Below, piece by piece: positions 16,022 to 24,024 of a DNA stretch of 28,630 nucleotides (its first letter is position 1; each line of letters begins with the position of its first letter). Origin of the DNA: JBPBPI01 sp050954885 (GTDB lineage Bacteria > Pseudomonadota > Alphaproteobacteria > Caedimonadales > Caedimonadaceae). The stretch is from assembly GCA_050954885.1 (NCBI GenBank), contig JBPBPI010000108.1, positions 1-28,630 on the forward strand. The letters run 5' to 3'. A program made the translations under genes and the position numbers. The notes under the pieces were generated by a model. That model saw only the letters and a program-made list of their open reading frames with translations, was not told the origin of the DNA and searched no databases.

Positions 16022-16318
16022 ATGATTCAGAAATTTATAGCTCTCATTTTTATAGCTCTCATTACGGTATTTTCTTTATATTCAAGCGATGCTTGTGATC
16101 TAAATGACCAAGAAAAATTGCATCAAGTTAGAATTTTATACGCCGCGCAAGAGCCTCAATCTCATGACAAAAATTTATCCTCAACATTTTTTACAAAAAA
16201 TTTAAAAGAGCATGTTGTCAGCTACACTCGGCAAGAATTGACAAAAGCCAGAAAAGATTTTGAACAAGGGAGAGACTTAAATAATAGAAAGAGATCATCA
16301 AATATTCTAGGACCATAA
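16022..16318 (+). CDS. Small secreted protein of unknown function
   Basis: A 98-residue product that I do not recognise. A Sec-type signal peptide is clear: a short N-terminus, a core of about 15 hydrophobic residues and a plausible cleavage before CDLND near residue 25. The segment before Cys25 (SSDA) is not a good lipobox. The mature part is polar and charged, with TRQELTKARKDFEQGRDLNNRKR near the end (shown as ARKDFEQGRD), suggesting a helical tail. The core of the signal peptide is a perfect 15-base tandem duplication (FIALI twice). It starts 17 bases after the oxidoreductase stop, but the ribosome binding site is weak, so a shared function with that gene is not implied. Confidence 0.6.
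   Translation: MIQKFIALIFIALITVFSLYSSDACDLNDQEKLHQVRILYAAQEPQSHDKNLSSTFFTKNLKEHVVSYTRQELTKARKDFEQGRDLNNRKRSSNILGP
16034..16063 (+). repeat. Perfect 15-base tandem duplication in a signal-peptide core
   Basis: TTTATAGCTCTCATT at 16034-16048 is repeated exactly at 16049-16063. It encodes FIALI twice and makes up most of the hydrophobic core of the signal peptide. The identity suggests a recent in-frame slippage event. Confidence 0.9.
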
Positions 16319-16374
16319 AGATTTTATTGTTGATGTTCTTTACACTATGTTAATCAAAATTTTAAAAAGCCTTT

Positions 16375-16421
16375 CCTCTTTTTTTAAAACTATGTCATTG
16401 TAAATCATTAATAAAAAGAGG
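16375..16421 (+). promoter_or_regulatory. Inverted repeat covering the ribosome binding site of the LRR gene
   Basis: CCTCTTTTT (16375-16383) is the exact complement of AAAAAGAGG (16413-16421), separated by 29 bases. The right arm contains the Shine-Dalgarno sequence (AAGAGG, 7 bases before the ATG at 16429). In RNA the stem would hide the ribosome binding site. A purely intrinsic terminator is less likely because no U-run follows the right arm. Confidence 0.4.
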
Positions 16422-16428
16422 TAAAAAA

Positions 16429-17205
16429 ATGATAAAAATATTAAAATTAGCTATGATTATAGCTATTGGCACTAATTTAGGATTTGTTACTTCTTTAAAA
16501 AGTAGTGAAATTTCAGCTAGCAATGAATTAAAAGAAAATGAAGATTTGAAAAGTTGTTTTTTAATTCCTAATATAAATTTATCAAATAAAAATTTAAAAG
16601 ACAAAGATCTAAAAGATTTAAGCGACAATCCTAATATCACAAATGTAACTTTACTTAATCTTTTTTATAATCCCCTTCTAACACCTGAAGGAATTAAAGA
16701 ATTAAATAAATTACGTAATCTTACTCATTTAAATCTTGGTGGCAATGAAATGGGAGATAATCTTATTGAAGTATTAAGTGGAGAGGATTGTACTTACAGA
16801 TTAAAATCCTTAGATTTGGGACGGAACAATCTAACAGCAACAGGAATAAACAAGCTTGTTGCAAGCAATCATAGCTCATATTTAGTTGATTTAAGACTTT
16901 ATGAAAACAATTTAAAAGATGAAGATATCCAACTTTTAACATTCCTTACAAATTTAGAAATATTAGATTTAAGCGCAAATGATATGGGGGATGAGGGCTT
17001 AAGCCAAATTGCTCAAAATTTAACAAATTTAAATGAATTATATTTAAGGGGTAATAATAAAATATACGATCATATGCCATTAATTCAACTTCCAAAACTT
17101 ACTAAATTATATTTCGCAGGAAATTCATTAAATGATGAATCGAGAGAAGAACTGTATAATCATAGTCAAATTACGACTTTAGAATTAGAGGTTGATTATT
17201 CGTAA
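16429..17205 (+). CDS. Secreted leucine-rich-repeat protein
   Basis: A 258-residue protein with a signal peptide (IKILKLAMIIAIGTNLGF, residues 2-19) and about seven leucine-rich repeats of 23-28 residues from residue 70 on. Repeat cores include LTHLNLGGNEMGD, LKSLDLGRNNLTATG, LVDLRLYENNLKDED, LEILDLSANDMGDEG and LTKLYFAGNSLNDES. The pattern, with long variable segments such as DEGLSQIAQNL, resembles the ribonuclease-inhibitor class, common in proteins that bind host factors. Codons are strongly AT-rich, unlike the flagellar genes next door. No catalytic domain is attached. It is convergent with flhB. An effector role is inference; periplasmic scaffolding is equally possible. Confidence 0.85.
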   Translation: MIKILKLAMIIAIGTNLGFVTSLKSSEISASNELKENEDLKSCFLIPNINLSNKNLKDKDLKDLSDNPNITNVTLLNLFYNPLLTPEGIKELNKLRNLTHLNLGGNEMGDNLIEVLSGEDCTYRLKSLDLGRNNLTATGINKLVASNHSSYLVDLRLYENNLKDEDIQLLTFLTNLEILDLSANDMGDEGLSQIAQNLTNLNELYLRGNNKIYDHMPLIQLPKLTKLYFAGNSLNDESREELYNHSQITTLELEVDYS

Positions 17206-17276
17206 AAAGATTCTTGAGTAAAAATATAATTATTTTTTTTCTAATTTTTTACTTAATGCGTTTTCTCAGAGATAGC

Positions 17277-18356
17277 TCACGACAAGTCCATCTTAATTTT
17301 ACCAGCATTGACCAATTGACGGACGATGACGGCTACGACTTCGTAATATTCAAGAGGGATTTCGTCATCAATTTCGACGTTGGCATATAAGGCGCGGGCC
17401 AGGGTTGGATTTTCAATTAAAGGAATCTCTAACCCCTCGCCCATTTCGCGAATGCGCAAAGCCACGGCATCCATCCCTTTAGCAATAACCTGGGGGGCTG
17501 CCATTTTTGACACATCATATTTCAGGGCAACCGCATAGTGAGTTGGGTTGGTAATGATCATCGTGGATTCGGGCACGCGCTGCATCATACGTTGACGGGC
17601 ACGGTCTCGTTGCATCTGCCGCAAGCGACCTTTAAGTTGGGGATCACCCTCTTGATCTTTGGCCTCGTCCTTAATTTCTTGACGGGTCATGCGCATATTT
17701 TTCATAAACTGAAACTTTTGCCAGGCATAATCCAGCCCTGCCATCAGCACCACCAACATCAAGATCACGCTGAACAATAATAAAGTCAGTTGATGTAGTG
17801 CCCCCAGCAGTCCATTCAAGCTGAGACTTTGATAAAACACCATCTTTTGTAATTTGGGCCACAATATCCAAACAGCAAGAGTCATCACCAAAATTACTTT
17901 GACCACATTTTTTAAAAATTCCACCAAAGCTTTAACACCGAAAAGTCGCTTCAGTCCGCCCATAGGCGAGATTTTAGAAAATTTAGGCTTTAACGGCTCA
18001 AATGAAATTTTTAAACCTGTTTGAAGAAATCCAGCACCAATTGCCGCTGCTATAATAAAGAGTACGGACGTGCCAAAGGTTAGCAGTACGATCTCGCCAA
18101 TTTTTGTCATTACTTGGTAAAGAAGATTACTGGATTTAGATAACTCATGACTGTGTTCCAAAAAAAAGGCCAAGGAGCGTGCCATATCGGGAAAAGTCCA
18201 AGGAATGATGGCGCCGATAATGAGCGTCAGCGCCATCAATCCAAAGCCCTGAACGACCTCACGAGATGTGGCAATTTGACCCTTTTCTCGCGCTTTCTCT
18301 AGCCGTTGTGGGGTAGGTTGTTCGGTCTTTTGTGAGGGATCGTTATCTTCTGACAT
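17277..18356 (-). CDS. flhB: Flagellar export apparatus protein FlhB
   Basis: Substrate-specificity switch of the flagellar type III export gate. The 359 residues match the family. The N-terminus has the signature KTEQPTPQRLEKAREKGQIA followed by four membrane spans (about 35-55, 87-112, 148-168, 188-208). The cytoplasmic domain carries the autocleavage motif Asn270-Pro271-Thr272-His273 (NPTH), needed for the switch from hook to filament export, and ends with the typical IPLIENPTLARALYANVEID. It begins 3 bases after the fliR stop, so it belongs to the fliQ-fliR-flhB operon. A type III secretion SctU homologue is less likely, because the N-terminal signature is flagellar. Confidence 0.95.
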   Translation of the reverse strand: MSEDNDPSQKTEQPTPQRLEKAREKGQIATSREVVQGFGLMALTLIIGAIIPWTFPDMARSLAFFLEHSHELSKSSNLLYQVMTKIGEIVLLTFGTSVLFIIAAAIGAGFLQTGLKISFEPLKPKFSKISPMGGLKRLFGVKALVEFLKNVVKVILVMTLAVWILWPKLQKMVFYQSLSLNGLLGALHQLTLLLFSVILMLVVLMAGLDYAWQKFQFMKNMRMTRQEIKDEAKDQEGDPQLKGRLRQMQRDRARQRMMQRVPESTMIITNPTHYAVALKYDVSKMAAPQVIAKGMDAVALRIREMGEGLEIPLIENPTLARALYANVEIDDEIPLEYYEVVAVIVRQLVNAGKIKMDLS

Positions 18357-18359
18357 GTA

Positions 18360-19139
18360 TCAGTGCCCCCATAATTGAACAACAACTTGCCCAAAACTTT
18401 CAAAAAAATGACGCATCATCAAAGCAAATGAGACAATCAACAGTCCAAATCCCAGAAATAATTGAAGAGGCTGAAGCACAAAAAAGATTTGCAATTGCGG
18501 CACCAGTCGTCCCAGTAAACCGGACGCCATCATCATAAAAAAACCAAAGATAATAACCGGACCACTCAGTTGAAGGGCAAGACTGAAGCTGAGAGTCACT
18601 GTTTGAAGGCATAGGTGCATAAATCCAGTGCTTAATTGCGCAAAAGACAGCGGATTGATCGGCGAAAAAGTTTGATAACTTTCGACCAGTGCGCGTAGAA
18701 AACTATGATGTAAATCAAAGGCAAAAATTAAGACCATCGCCACGGTACCTAAAAAAACGCCAGGTAGTCCTGTTTGCTGTGATGTAGCTGGGCTGAAGGC
18801 AAACGCATTGGCAAGCCCAATTTGGTACCCATATAAAATACCGACCATGTCTAGGGTACTGAGCATAATTTTGATAGCAACACTGGCAATCAAGCCAATG
18901 GCCGCCTCCCCCAATATCATGAAGCCAAATCCCAAAGATGTGGATGGCATTAGAGGTAATGTCTCTTGAACAACCGGTGTGATGGCAAGGGTCAATGTCA
19001 TGGCAAATAAAAGACGTACCCGACCCGAGACATAAATTTCTGAAATTCCAGGCATCATGTAAATAAAACCACCCAAACGTGCAAATACCATGAAATAGCC
19101 AAAAAATTCGCCCATGACCCAGGTATTTTCTTGACCCAT
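18360..19139 (-). CDS. fliR: Flagellar export apparatus protein FliR
   Basis: Membrane component of the flagellar export gate, forming the core helix with FliP and FliQ. The 259-residue length is normal. The N-terminal region FARLGGFIYMMPGISEIYVSGRVRLLFAM and the GEAAIGLIASVAIKIML segment (each read in parts) are characteristic, as are LGTVAMVLIFAFDLHHSFL and the C-terminal hydrophobic end. Six or so spans are evident. The gene lies between fliQ (17 bases upstream) and flhB (3 bases downstream). Confidence 0.94.
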   Translation of the reverse strand: MGQENTWVMGEFFGYFMVFARLGGFIYMMPGISEIYVSGRVRLLFAMTLTLAITPVVQETLPLMPSTSLGFGFMILGEAAIGLIASVAIKIMLSTLDMVGILYGYQIGLANAFAFSPATSQQTGLPGVFLGTVAMVLIFAFDLHHSFLRALVESYQTFSPINPLSFAQLSTGFMHLCLQTVTLSFSLALQLSGPVIIFGFFMMMASGLLGRLVPQLQIFFVLQPLQLFLGFGLLIVSFALMMRHFFESFGQVVVQLWGH

Positions 19140-19156
19140 TTTTGGTTATGCTTTCG

Positions 19157-19423
19157 TCACGTCAGTGCCACCATTTTATCAAATAGATGTTCAGTAAAGC
19201 CGCGTAGCGTCTGCCCCATATAAGGCAAGGTGATCATAAGTGTGATGAAAATAAAAATAACTTTAGGCACAAAAACCAGTGTTGCTTCTTGAATTTGCGT
19301 CAATGCTTGTAAAAAAGAGATCGACAATCCGATCACAAGACCTACAATTAAAAGGGGCGCGGAAACTTTCAAAAGAACAATCAGTGCCTCACGGCTGATA
19401 TCGAGAACCTCACCTGGAGACAT
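19157..19423 (-). CDS. fliQ: Flagellar export apparatus protein FliQ
   Basis: Small two-span subunit of the flagellar export gate. The open frame reaches back to a TTG at 19444, but the ATG at 19421-19423 is preferred: AAAAGG lies just upstream and the resulting 88 residues match the usual 89. The sequence SPGEVLDISREALIVLLKVS, then LSISFLQALTQIQEATLVFV and KVIFIFITLMITLPYMG, is diagnostic. It is the first gene of the fliQ-fliR-flhB group, behind a sigma70-type promoter. fliP and fliO are not adjacent. Confidence 0.94.
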   Translation of the reverse strand: MSPGEVLDISREALIVLLKVSAPLLIVGLVIGLSISFLQALTQIQEATLVFVPKVIFIFITLMITLPYMGQTLRGFTEHLFDKMVALT

Positions 19424-19468
19424 TTTTGCGCCTTTTTTGTTCAATAGACTTGACTTCTTTTATGATCA

Positions 19469-19497
19469 ATTATAATCAAAATTAAAAATTATCGCAA
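19469..19497 (-). promoter_or_regulatory. Sigma70-type promoter of fliQ-fliR-flhB
   Basis: Read on the minus strand: -35 TTGCGA (19492-19497), a 17-base spacer and a perfect -10 TATAAT (19469-19474). It is 46 bases upstream of the fliQ ATG. The consensus suggests housekeeping rather than sigma54 or sigma28 control. Confidence 0.6.
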
Positions 19498-19586
19498 TGC
19501 AACTATATTTTATCTTTGAAACCTTGACCAGAGGATGTTAAAAGGCTAAGGATAAGATCAAATATCATTATTAAAGAGTAATTATT

Positions 19587-20252
19587 ATGTTCGCTGTTAT
19601 TAAAACAGGTGGTAAGCAATATAAAGTTTCCCCTGGAACTCTTCTGAAAGTTGAGCGTCTTGAAGGAGAAGCTGGTCAAAGCATCCATCTTTCATCCGTG
19701 CTGTTATTAAATAATGAAGGCACGATTACGGTAGGTGCACCTCTTCTTGATCAAATTCAAGTATCAGCCACGATCCTTGAACAGGCACGTGCTGACAAGA
19801 TTATCGTCTTCAAGAAAAAAAGACGTCAAGGATATCGCCGTAAAGCAGGTCATCGTCAAGATATTACAATACTACGAATTGAAGAAATTCTGACAGCCGG
19901 TAAGGCACACACGGATCGCAAAACTCAAGAGACGAAGGCTTTGCCACAAGCAACAAATCAGTCTTCTGAAGCAACCAATTTTCCTTTAGAGGCAAAAGCA
20001 TCTGCTGCTAAAAAGCCAAAGGTTAAAAAAGAAGTTGAATCTTCTTCTGCTGACATGACATCCCATGGTGTCAATCATATTGAACCTGTAGCAACAGAAA
20101 TGGGTGCGCCTGAATCTGTGAAAAAGCCAACAAAAAAAGCTTCTTCGCCAGTGTCAACAAATACGGATGATGGTAAAGAGATATCAACAGTTAAAGAAAA
20201 GAAGAAACCTTCTTCCAAATCTTCTGATTCTGATTCGTCAGATTCTCAATAA
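19587..20252 (+). CDS. rplU: Ribosomal protein L21 with a long low-complexity tail
   Basis: Large-subunit protein L21. Residues 1-104 are a complete L21, from MFAVIKTGGKQYKVSPG through the basic FKKKRRQGYRRKAGHRQ to the terminal TILRIEEIL. Bacterial L21 is usually about 103 residues; here a further 117 follow, rich in Lys, Ser, Thr, Ala and Glu, with AAKKPKVKKEVESSS, KKPTKKASSPVS and a Ser/Asp end (SKSSDSDSSDSQ). The tail has no predicted fold and looks disordered. The frame is intact and rpmA follows after 20 bases with its own ribosome binding site, so the tail is not an obvious assembly error. Confidence 0.95.
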   Translation: MFAVIKTGGKQYKVSPGTLLKVERLEGEAGQSIHLSSVLLLNNEGTITVGAPLLDQIQVSATILEQARADKIIVFKKKRRQGYRRKAGHRQDITILRIEEILTAGKAHTDRKTQETKALPQATNQSSEATNFPLEAKASAAKKPKVKKEVESSSADMTSHGVNHIEPVATEMGAPESVKKPTKKASSPVSTNTDDGKEISTVKEKKKPSSKSSDSDSSDSQ

Positions 20253-20272
20253 TTTAATAGGAGTCCTGCAAA

Positions 20273-20533
20273 ATGGCACAGAAAAAAGCCGGTGGTAGCT
20301 CTCGTAACGGTCGCGATTCAGCTGGCCGACGATTGGGCGTTAAAAAATTTGGCGGTGAACGCGTTTTGGCTGGAAATATTATAATTCGTCAACGTGGTAC
20401 AAAATTTCATCCAGGTGAAAATGTAGGTATTGGAAAAGATCATACTATTTTTGCTTTGGTTGAAGGGGCAGTATTGTTTTCCGTTGGTCAAGGAAGTCGT
20501 TCCTTCGTTTCAGTGACAAAACTTGAAAATTAA
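20273..20533 (+). CDS. rpmA: Ribosomal protein L27
   Basis: Large-subunit protein whose N-terminus reaches the peptidyl-transferase centre. The 86-residue sequence is complete and typical, starting AQKKAGGSSRNGRDSAGRRL and continuing with GVKKFGGERV, RQRGTKFHPGENVGIGKDHT and FALVEG. The N-terminus is of the direct type, without the cleavable extension seen in Firmicutes. It is co-transcribed with rplU (spacing 20 bases, with AGGAG before the ATG) and followed by a strong terminator. Confidence 0.97.
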   Translation: MAQKKAGGSSRNGRDSAGRRLGVKKFGGERVLAGNIIIRQRGTKFHPGENVGIGKDHTIFALVEGAVLFSVGQGSRSFVSVTKLEN

Positions 20534-20569
20534 ATCTTATTAATTTAAGTTATGCCAACAAAATTTAGT

Positions 20570-20597
20570 AAAAGGGAATGGGTTCATTCCCTTTTTT
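20570..20597 (+). terminator. Strong intrinsic terminator after rpmA
   Basis: AAAAGGGAATG (20570-20580) pairs perfectly with CATTCCCTTTT (20585-20595) over a 4-base loop (GGTT), and the T-run continues beyond the stem. It separates rplU-rpmA from obgE, so obgE needs its own promoter or read-through. Confidence 0.9.
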
Positions 20598-20634
20598 CTT
20601 TGGTGTTTTTCACTACTTATAGGTTTATAAATTC

Positions 20635-21663
20635 ATGAAATTTCTCGATGAAGCCAAAATTTATGTTAAATCGGGCGACGGTGGTCCCGGATGCATCAGT
20701 TTTCGACGTGAAAAATTCATTGAATATGGCGGACCTGATGGGGGTGATGGTGGACGCGGCGGTGACATCATTGTTGAAGCTCAAGACAACCTAAACACAC
20801 TAATTGATTTTCGGTATCAGCAGCATTTTAAGGCTGAACGTGGACGTCACGGCAGTGGTGCTTTAAGATCAGGGGCTGCGGGCCAAAATATTGTTATCAA
20901 AGTCCCCATTGGCACGCAAATTTTTTATGAAGATAAAGAATCCCTTGTGGCTGATTTTGATACCCCGGGTCAAAGAATGGTTTTATGCCGCGGTGGCATT
21001 GGCGGGCGCGGCAACACACAATTCAAAACATCAACCAATCGTTCGCCTCGCCGTGCAGATCCTGGTATGCCGGGTGAAGAGCTTTGGCTTTGGCTTCGTC
21101 TTAAACTGATTGCTGATGCAGGATTGGTCGGCATGCCAAATGCGGGAAAATCAACCTTTTTAGCGGCCACGACACGTGCGAAACCTAAGATTGCAGACTA
21201 TCCTTTCACAACACTGACTCCTCAATTGGGCGTTGTCTATGTCGACAACCGAGAATTTGTCTTAGCCGATATTCCGGGTCTGATCGAAGGCGCACATGAG
21301 GGTATTGGATTGGGCATTCGCTTTTTAGGTCATGTTGAACGTTGTCGCGTGCTGTTACACTTGATTGATGGCATACAAGAAGATGTTGTTCAAGCCTACC
21401 TCACAATTCGCCATGAACTCGAGCAATATGGTCATCATTTAAACGATAAAACAGAAATTGTGGGATTGAACAAATGTGATGCGCTATCTTCCGAAGAGAT
21501 ACAGGAAAAAATAACGGCTCTTAGAGAAGTTTGTCCTCACCCGATTTTACCACTTTCAGCTGTTGCCAAATCTGGTATCACAGATTGTCTGCGCCAGCTT
21601 TATAAAATCATTAAACCTTCTGAAAATGACATTGATTTTATCTTTAATTCGGACAAAAAATAA
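20635..21663 (+). CDS. obgE: GTPase Obg
   Basis: Ribosome-associated GTPase involved in 50S assembly and cell-cycle control. The 342 residues show the glycine-rich Obg fold at the N-terminus (KFLDEAKIYVKSGDGGPGC, GGPDGGDGGRGGDI) and the G domain from about residue 160: G1 GMPNAGKST (166-174), G3 DIPGLIEGA near residue 212 and G4 NKCD near 279. The C-terminal extension is short. It follows rplU-rpmA as in many bacteria, but across a terminator. The ATG at 20635 has only a weak ribosome binding site. Confidence 0.96.
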   Translation: MKFLDEAKIYVKSGDGGPGCISFRREKFIEYGGPDGGDGGRGGDIIVEAQDNLNTLIDFRYQQHFKAERGRHGSGALRSGAAGQNIVIKVPIGTQIFYEDKESLVADFDTPGQRMVLCRGGIGGRGNTQFKTSTNRSPRRADPGMPGEELWLWLRLKLIADAGLVGMPNAGKSTFLAATTRAKPKIADYPFTTLTPQLGVVYVDNREFVLADIPGLIEGAHEGIGLGIRFLGHVERCRVLLHLIDGIQEDVVQAYLTIRHELEQYGHHLNDKTEIVGLNKCDALSSEEIQEKITALREVCPHPILPLSAVAKSGITDCLRQLYKIIKPSENDIDFIFNSDKK

Positions 21664-21767
21664 GTTCTGTTGTAATAAAATATTTTTCTTGATTTTGCAT
21701 CGTTTCTTGTAACTTTCCGCTATATTCGTTACAAAGCTTATAAAAGTCAAAAGTGTTAAGAGAGAGT

Positions 21768-22649
21768 ATGACGCAAAAAGTACGTAAAGCGGTTTTTCCC
21801 GTTGGCGGCCTCGGCACGCGATTTCTTCCAGCTACCAAAGCAATGCCTAAAGAGATGTTGCCTGTGGTTGATAAACCGTTGATTCAATATGCTGTTGAAG
21901 AAGCAATTGCCGCCGGTATCGAGGAACTTATTTTTGTCACAGGGCGCGGTAAATCAATCATTGAAGATCATTTCGATCGCTCTTTTGAATTAGAAGAAAC
22001 TTTACGGGTTCGCGGTCTTAAAGTCGACCATGTCACCCTTGGTGTTCCTAAACTTTCACCAGGCAGCGTGACATATACCCGTCAGCAAGAACCTCTAGGA
22101 TTAGGCCATGCCGTTTGGTGTGCCCGTCATTTAATTAAAAATGAGCCTTTTGCCGTTTTACTGGCTGATGATTTTATTCACAGTACCACACCGTGTCTTC
22201 AACAAATGATCAACGCCTATCAAGGTGGTATTATGACCGCTGTTATGAATGTTGATCCGGCACATGTCAGTCGATATGGCATTATTGATATTGCCTCAGA
22301 GCAAGGATCTTTAGTTCAAATCAAAGGTGTGGTTGAAAAACCAGCGCAAGATCGCGCCCCTTCATCCTTGGCAATTATTGGGCGTTACATTTTAGATGCC
22401 CGTGTGTTTGAACATTTAGCCTGTCAAGAAAAAGGGGCTGGGGGAGAAATTCAACTGACCGATGCCTTGGCTTGCTTTATCAATCAAATGCCGTTTTATG
22501 GGTTCCGGTTTGAGGGAAAAAGATACGATTGTGGTACCAAATCAGGCTTGTTATTGGCCAGTCTTGCGGTTGCTTTGAAAAGTAATATTGTGTCTGACGA
22601 ATTGGTACAAGATATTGAAATGCTGTTAAATGAGCATAAAAAGAAATGA
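21768..22649 (+). CDS. galU: UTP-glucose-1-phosphate uridylyltransferase
   Basis: Makes UDP-glucose from UTP and glucose-1-phosphate. Starting at the ATG at 21768, behind GAGAG, the 293-residue protein begins TQKVRKAVFPVGGLGTRFLP, the nucleotide-binding loop, followed by ATKAMPKEMLPVVDKPLIQY. GVVEKP, GAGGEIQLTDA and the late FEGKRYDCGTK are family landmarks. The upstream GTG at 21753 would add five residues and is less likely. The ugd gene starts 16 bases after its stop, and its product consumes the UDP-glucose made here. Confidence 0.95.
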   Translation: MTQKVRKAVFPVGGLGTRFLPATKAMPKEMLPVVDKPLIQYAVEEAIAAGIEELIFVTGRGKSIIEDHFDRSFELEETLRVRGLKVDHVTLGVPKLSPGSVTYTRQQEPLGLGHAVWCARHLIKNEPFAVLLADDFIHSTTPCLQQMINAYQGGIMTAVMNVDPAHVSRYGIIDIASEQGSLVQIKGVVEKPAQDRAPSSLAIIGRYILDARVFEHLACQEKGAGGEIQLTDALACFINQMPFYGFRFEGKRYDCGTKSGLLLASLAVALKSNIVSDELVQDIEMLLNEHKKK

Positions 22650-22665
22650 TGAAAGAAGCGAGTCC

Positions 22666-24024
22666 ATGAAAATTATTGTCTTTGGCACCGGATATGTGGG
22701 TCTTGTCACAGGGACTTGTTTTGCGGAATTTGGCTTTGATGTCACCGGTATCGACATGAATCAACAAAAAATTGATGATCTCAATCAAGAAATTATGCCC
22801 ATTTATGAACCGGGTCTTGAAACACTTGTGGCTCATAACCTTGCCAAGGGCCGTCTTTCTTTTACCACAAAGAAGCAAAATCTCATTCGTGACGCTGATG
22901 TTATTTTCATTGCGGTTGGCACCCCTAGTCGCAGGGGCGATGGTCATGCTGATTTGTCTTATGTTTATGCGGTGGCTGAAGAAATTGCGGATGACCTTGA
23001 AAATTATGCTGTCATTGTCACAAAATCGACGGTACCCGTTGGCACAGGCCGGGAAGTTGAAAGAATTATCAGATCTAAAAATCCTAAAGCCAAATTTGAT
23101 GTGGTATCAAATCCAGAATTTCTACGGGAAGGATCTGCCATTGAAGATTTCATGAAACCAGATCGTGTCGTCATTGGATGTGAATCTGAACAGGCCCAAA
23201 ATATTATGCGCGCGTTGTATCGTCCGCTGGATGCACCGTTGTTATTTACCACCCTTGAGACGGCTGAGTTGACCAAGTATGCATCCAACGCTTTTTTGGC
23301 CACCAAAATTGCTTTTATCAATCAGATGGCAGATCTTTGTGAGCTGTGTGGTGCTGACATCCAAGGAGTTGCCAAGGGAATGGGTCTCGATAAAAGAATT
23401 GGCGAACGCTTTTTGAATCCAGGACCTGGATATGGAGGATCATGTTTCCCCAAAGATACGCTGGCTTTGGTACACACAGCCCAAGATTATGGTGCCAACA
23501 TTAATTTGGTTGATGCTGTGGTTGAAAGTAACACCCGTCGCAAGAAATCGATGGCTAAGAAAATCATGGATGCATGTGGTGAACAGTTGACATCACAAAC
23601 TCTGTGTGTTTTGGGCGTTACCTTTAAGCCTGAAACTGATGATATGCGCGATGCCCCTAGCTTAGATATTATTCCCTGTCTTTTAGAAACAGGCACAAAA
23701 ATTAATGTTTTTGATCCCCAAGGCCAGAAAGAAGGCAAAGAACTGCTACCAGGGGTCAATTGGTTTGAAGATCCTTACGACGCCATGCATAATGCCAGTG
23801 CTGTTATTATTTTAACAGAATGGAATGAATTCCGTGCCTTAGATTTTAAAAAAATGAAACAGATTTTAAAAAAACCTTTGATGATTGATCTTCGCAATAT
23901 TTATATCCCTCAACTTGTGAAAGAAGAAGGATTTGATTATATCTCTGTTGGTCGCCAGCCCCTTTATGGTTATTCAAAAAATCAGCCAGCGGGTTCTTTT
24001 CTTCAATTTGCAAATGGGGCTTAA
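22666..24024 (+). CDS. ugd: UDP-glucose 6-dehydrogenase
   Basis: Oxidises UDP-glucose to UDP-glucuronate with two NAD+. The frame is open from 22630, overlapping galU, but the ATG at 22666 gives the canonical N-terminal Rossmann start MKIIVFGTGYVGLVTGTCFA. Length is then 452 residues. Other landmarks are FIAVGTP, TKSTVPVGT, SNPEFLREGSA and the catalytic GYGGSCFPKD with Cys260. The C-terminal NAD-binding half has LGVTFKPETDDMRDAPS. The stop TAA is followed without a gap by the next ATG at 24025, so translation is coupled. The product is a precursor for acidic polysaccharides or for 4-amino-arabinose and pentose sugars. Confidence 0.96.
   Translation: MKIIVFGTGYVGLVTGTCFAEFGFDVTGIDMNQQKIDDLNQEIMPIYEPGLETLVAHNLAKGRLSFTTKKQNLIRDADVIFIAVGTPSRRGDGHADLSYVYAVAEEIADDLENYAVIVTKSTVPVGTGREVERIIRSKNPKAKFDVVSNPEFLREGSAIEDFMKPDRVVIGCESEQAQNIMRALYRPLDAPLLFTTLETAELTKYASNAFLATKIAFINQMADLCELCGADIQGVAKGMGLDKRIGERFLNPGPGYGGSCFPKDTLALVHTAQDYGANINLVDAVVESNTRRKKSMAKKIMDACGEQLTSQTLCVLGVTFKPETDDMRDAPSLDIIPCLLETGTKINVFDPQGQKEGKELLPGVNWFEDPYDAMHNASAVIILTEWNEFRALDFKKMKQILKKPLMIDLRNIYIPQLVKEEGFDYISVGRQPLYGYSKNQPAGSFLQFANGA

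Noticed and set aside
17206..17276. AGTAAAAA / TTTTTACT inverted repeat between the LRR gene and flhB as a bidirectional terminator
   Set aside because: The stem is almost entirely A-T with a long loop; it is not distinguishable from background composition.
17277..19423. Possibility that fliQ, fliR and flhB homologues belong to a virulence type III secretion system
   Set aside because: The FlhB N-terminal signature and the fliQ-fliR-flhB order fit the flagellar branch, and no injectisome-specific genes are nearby.
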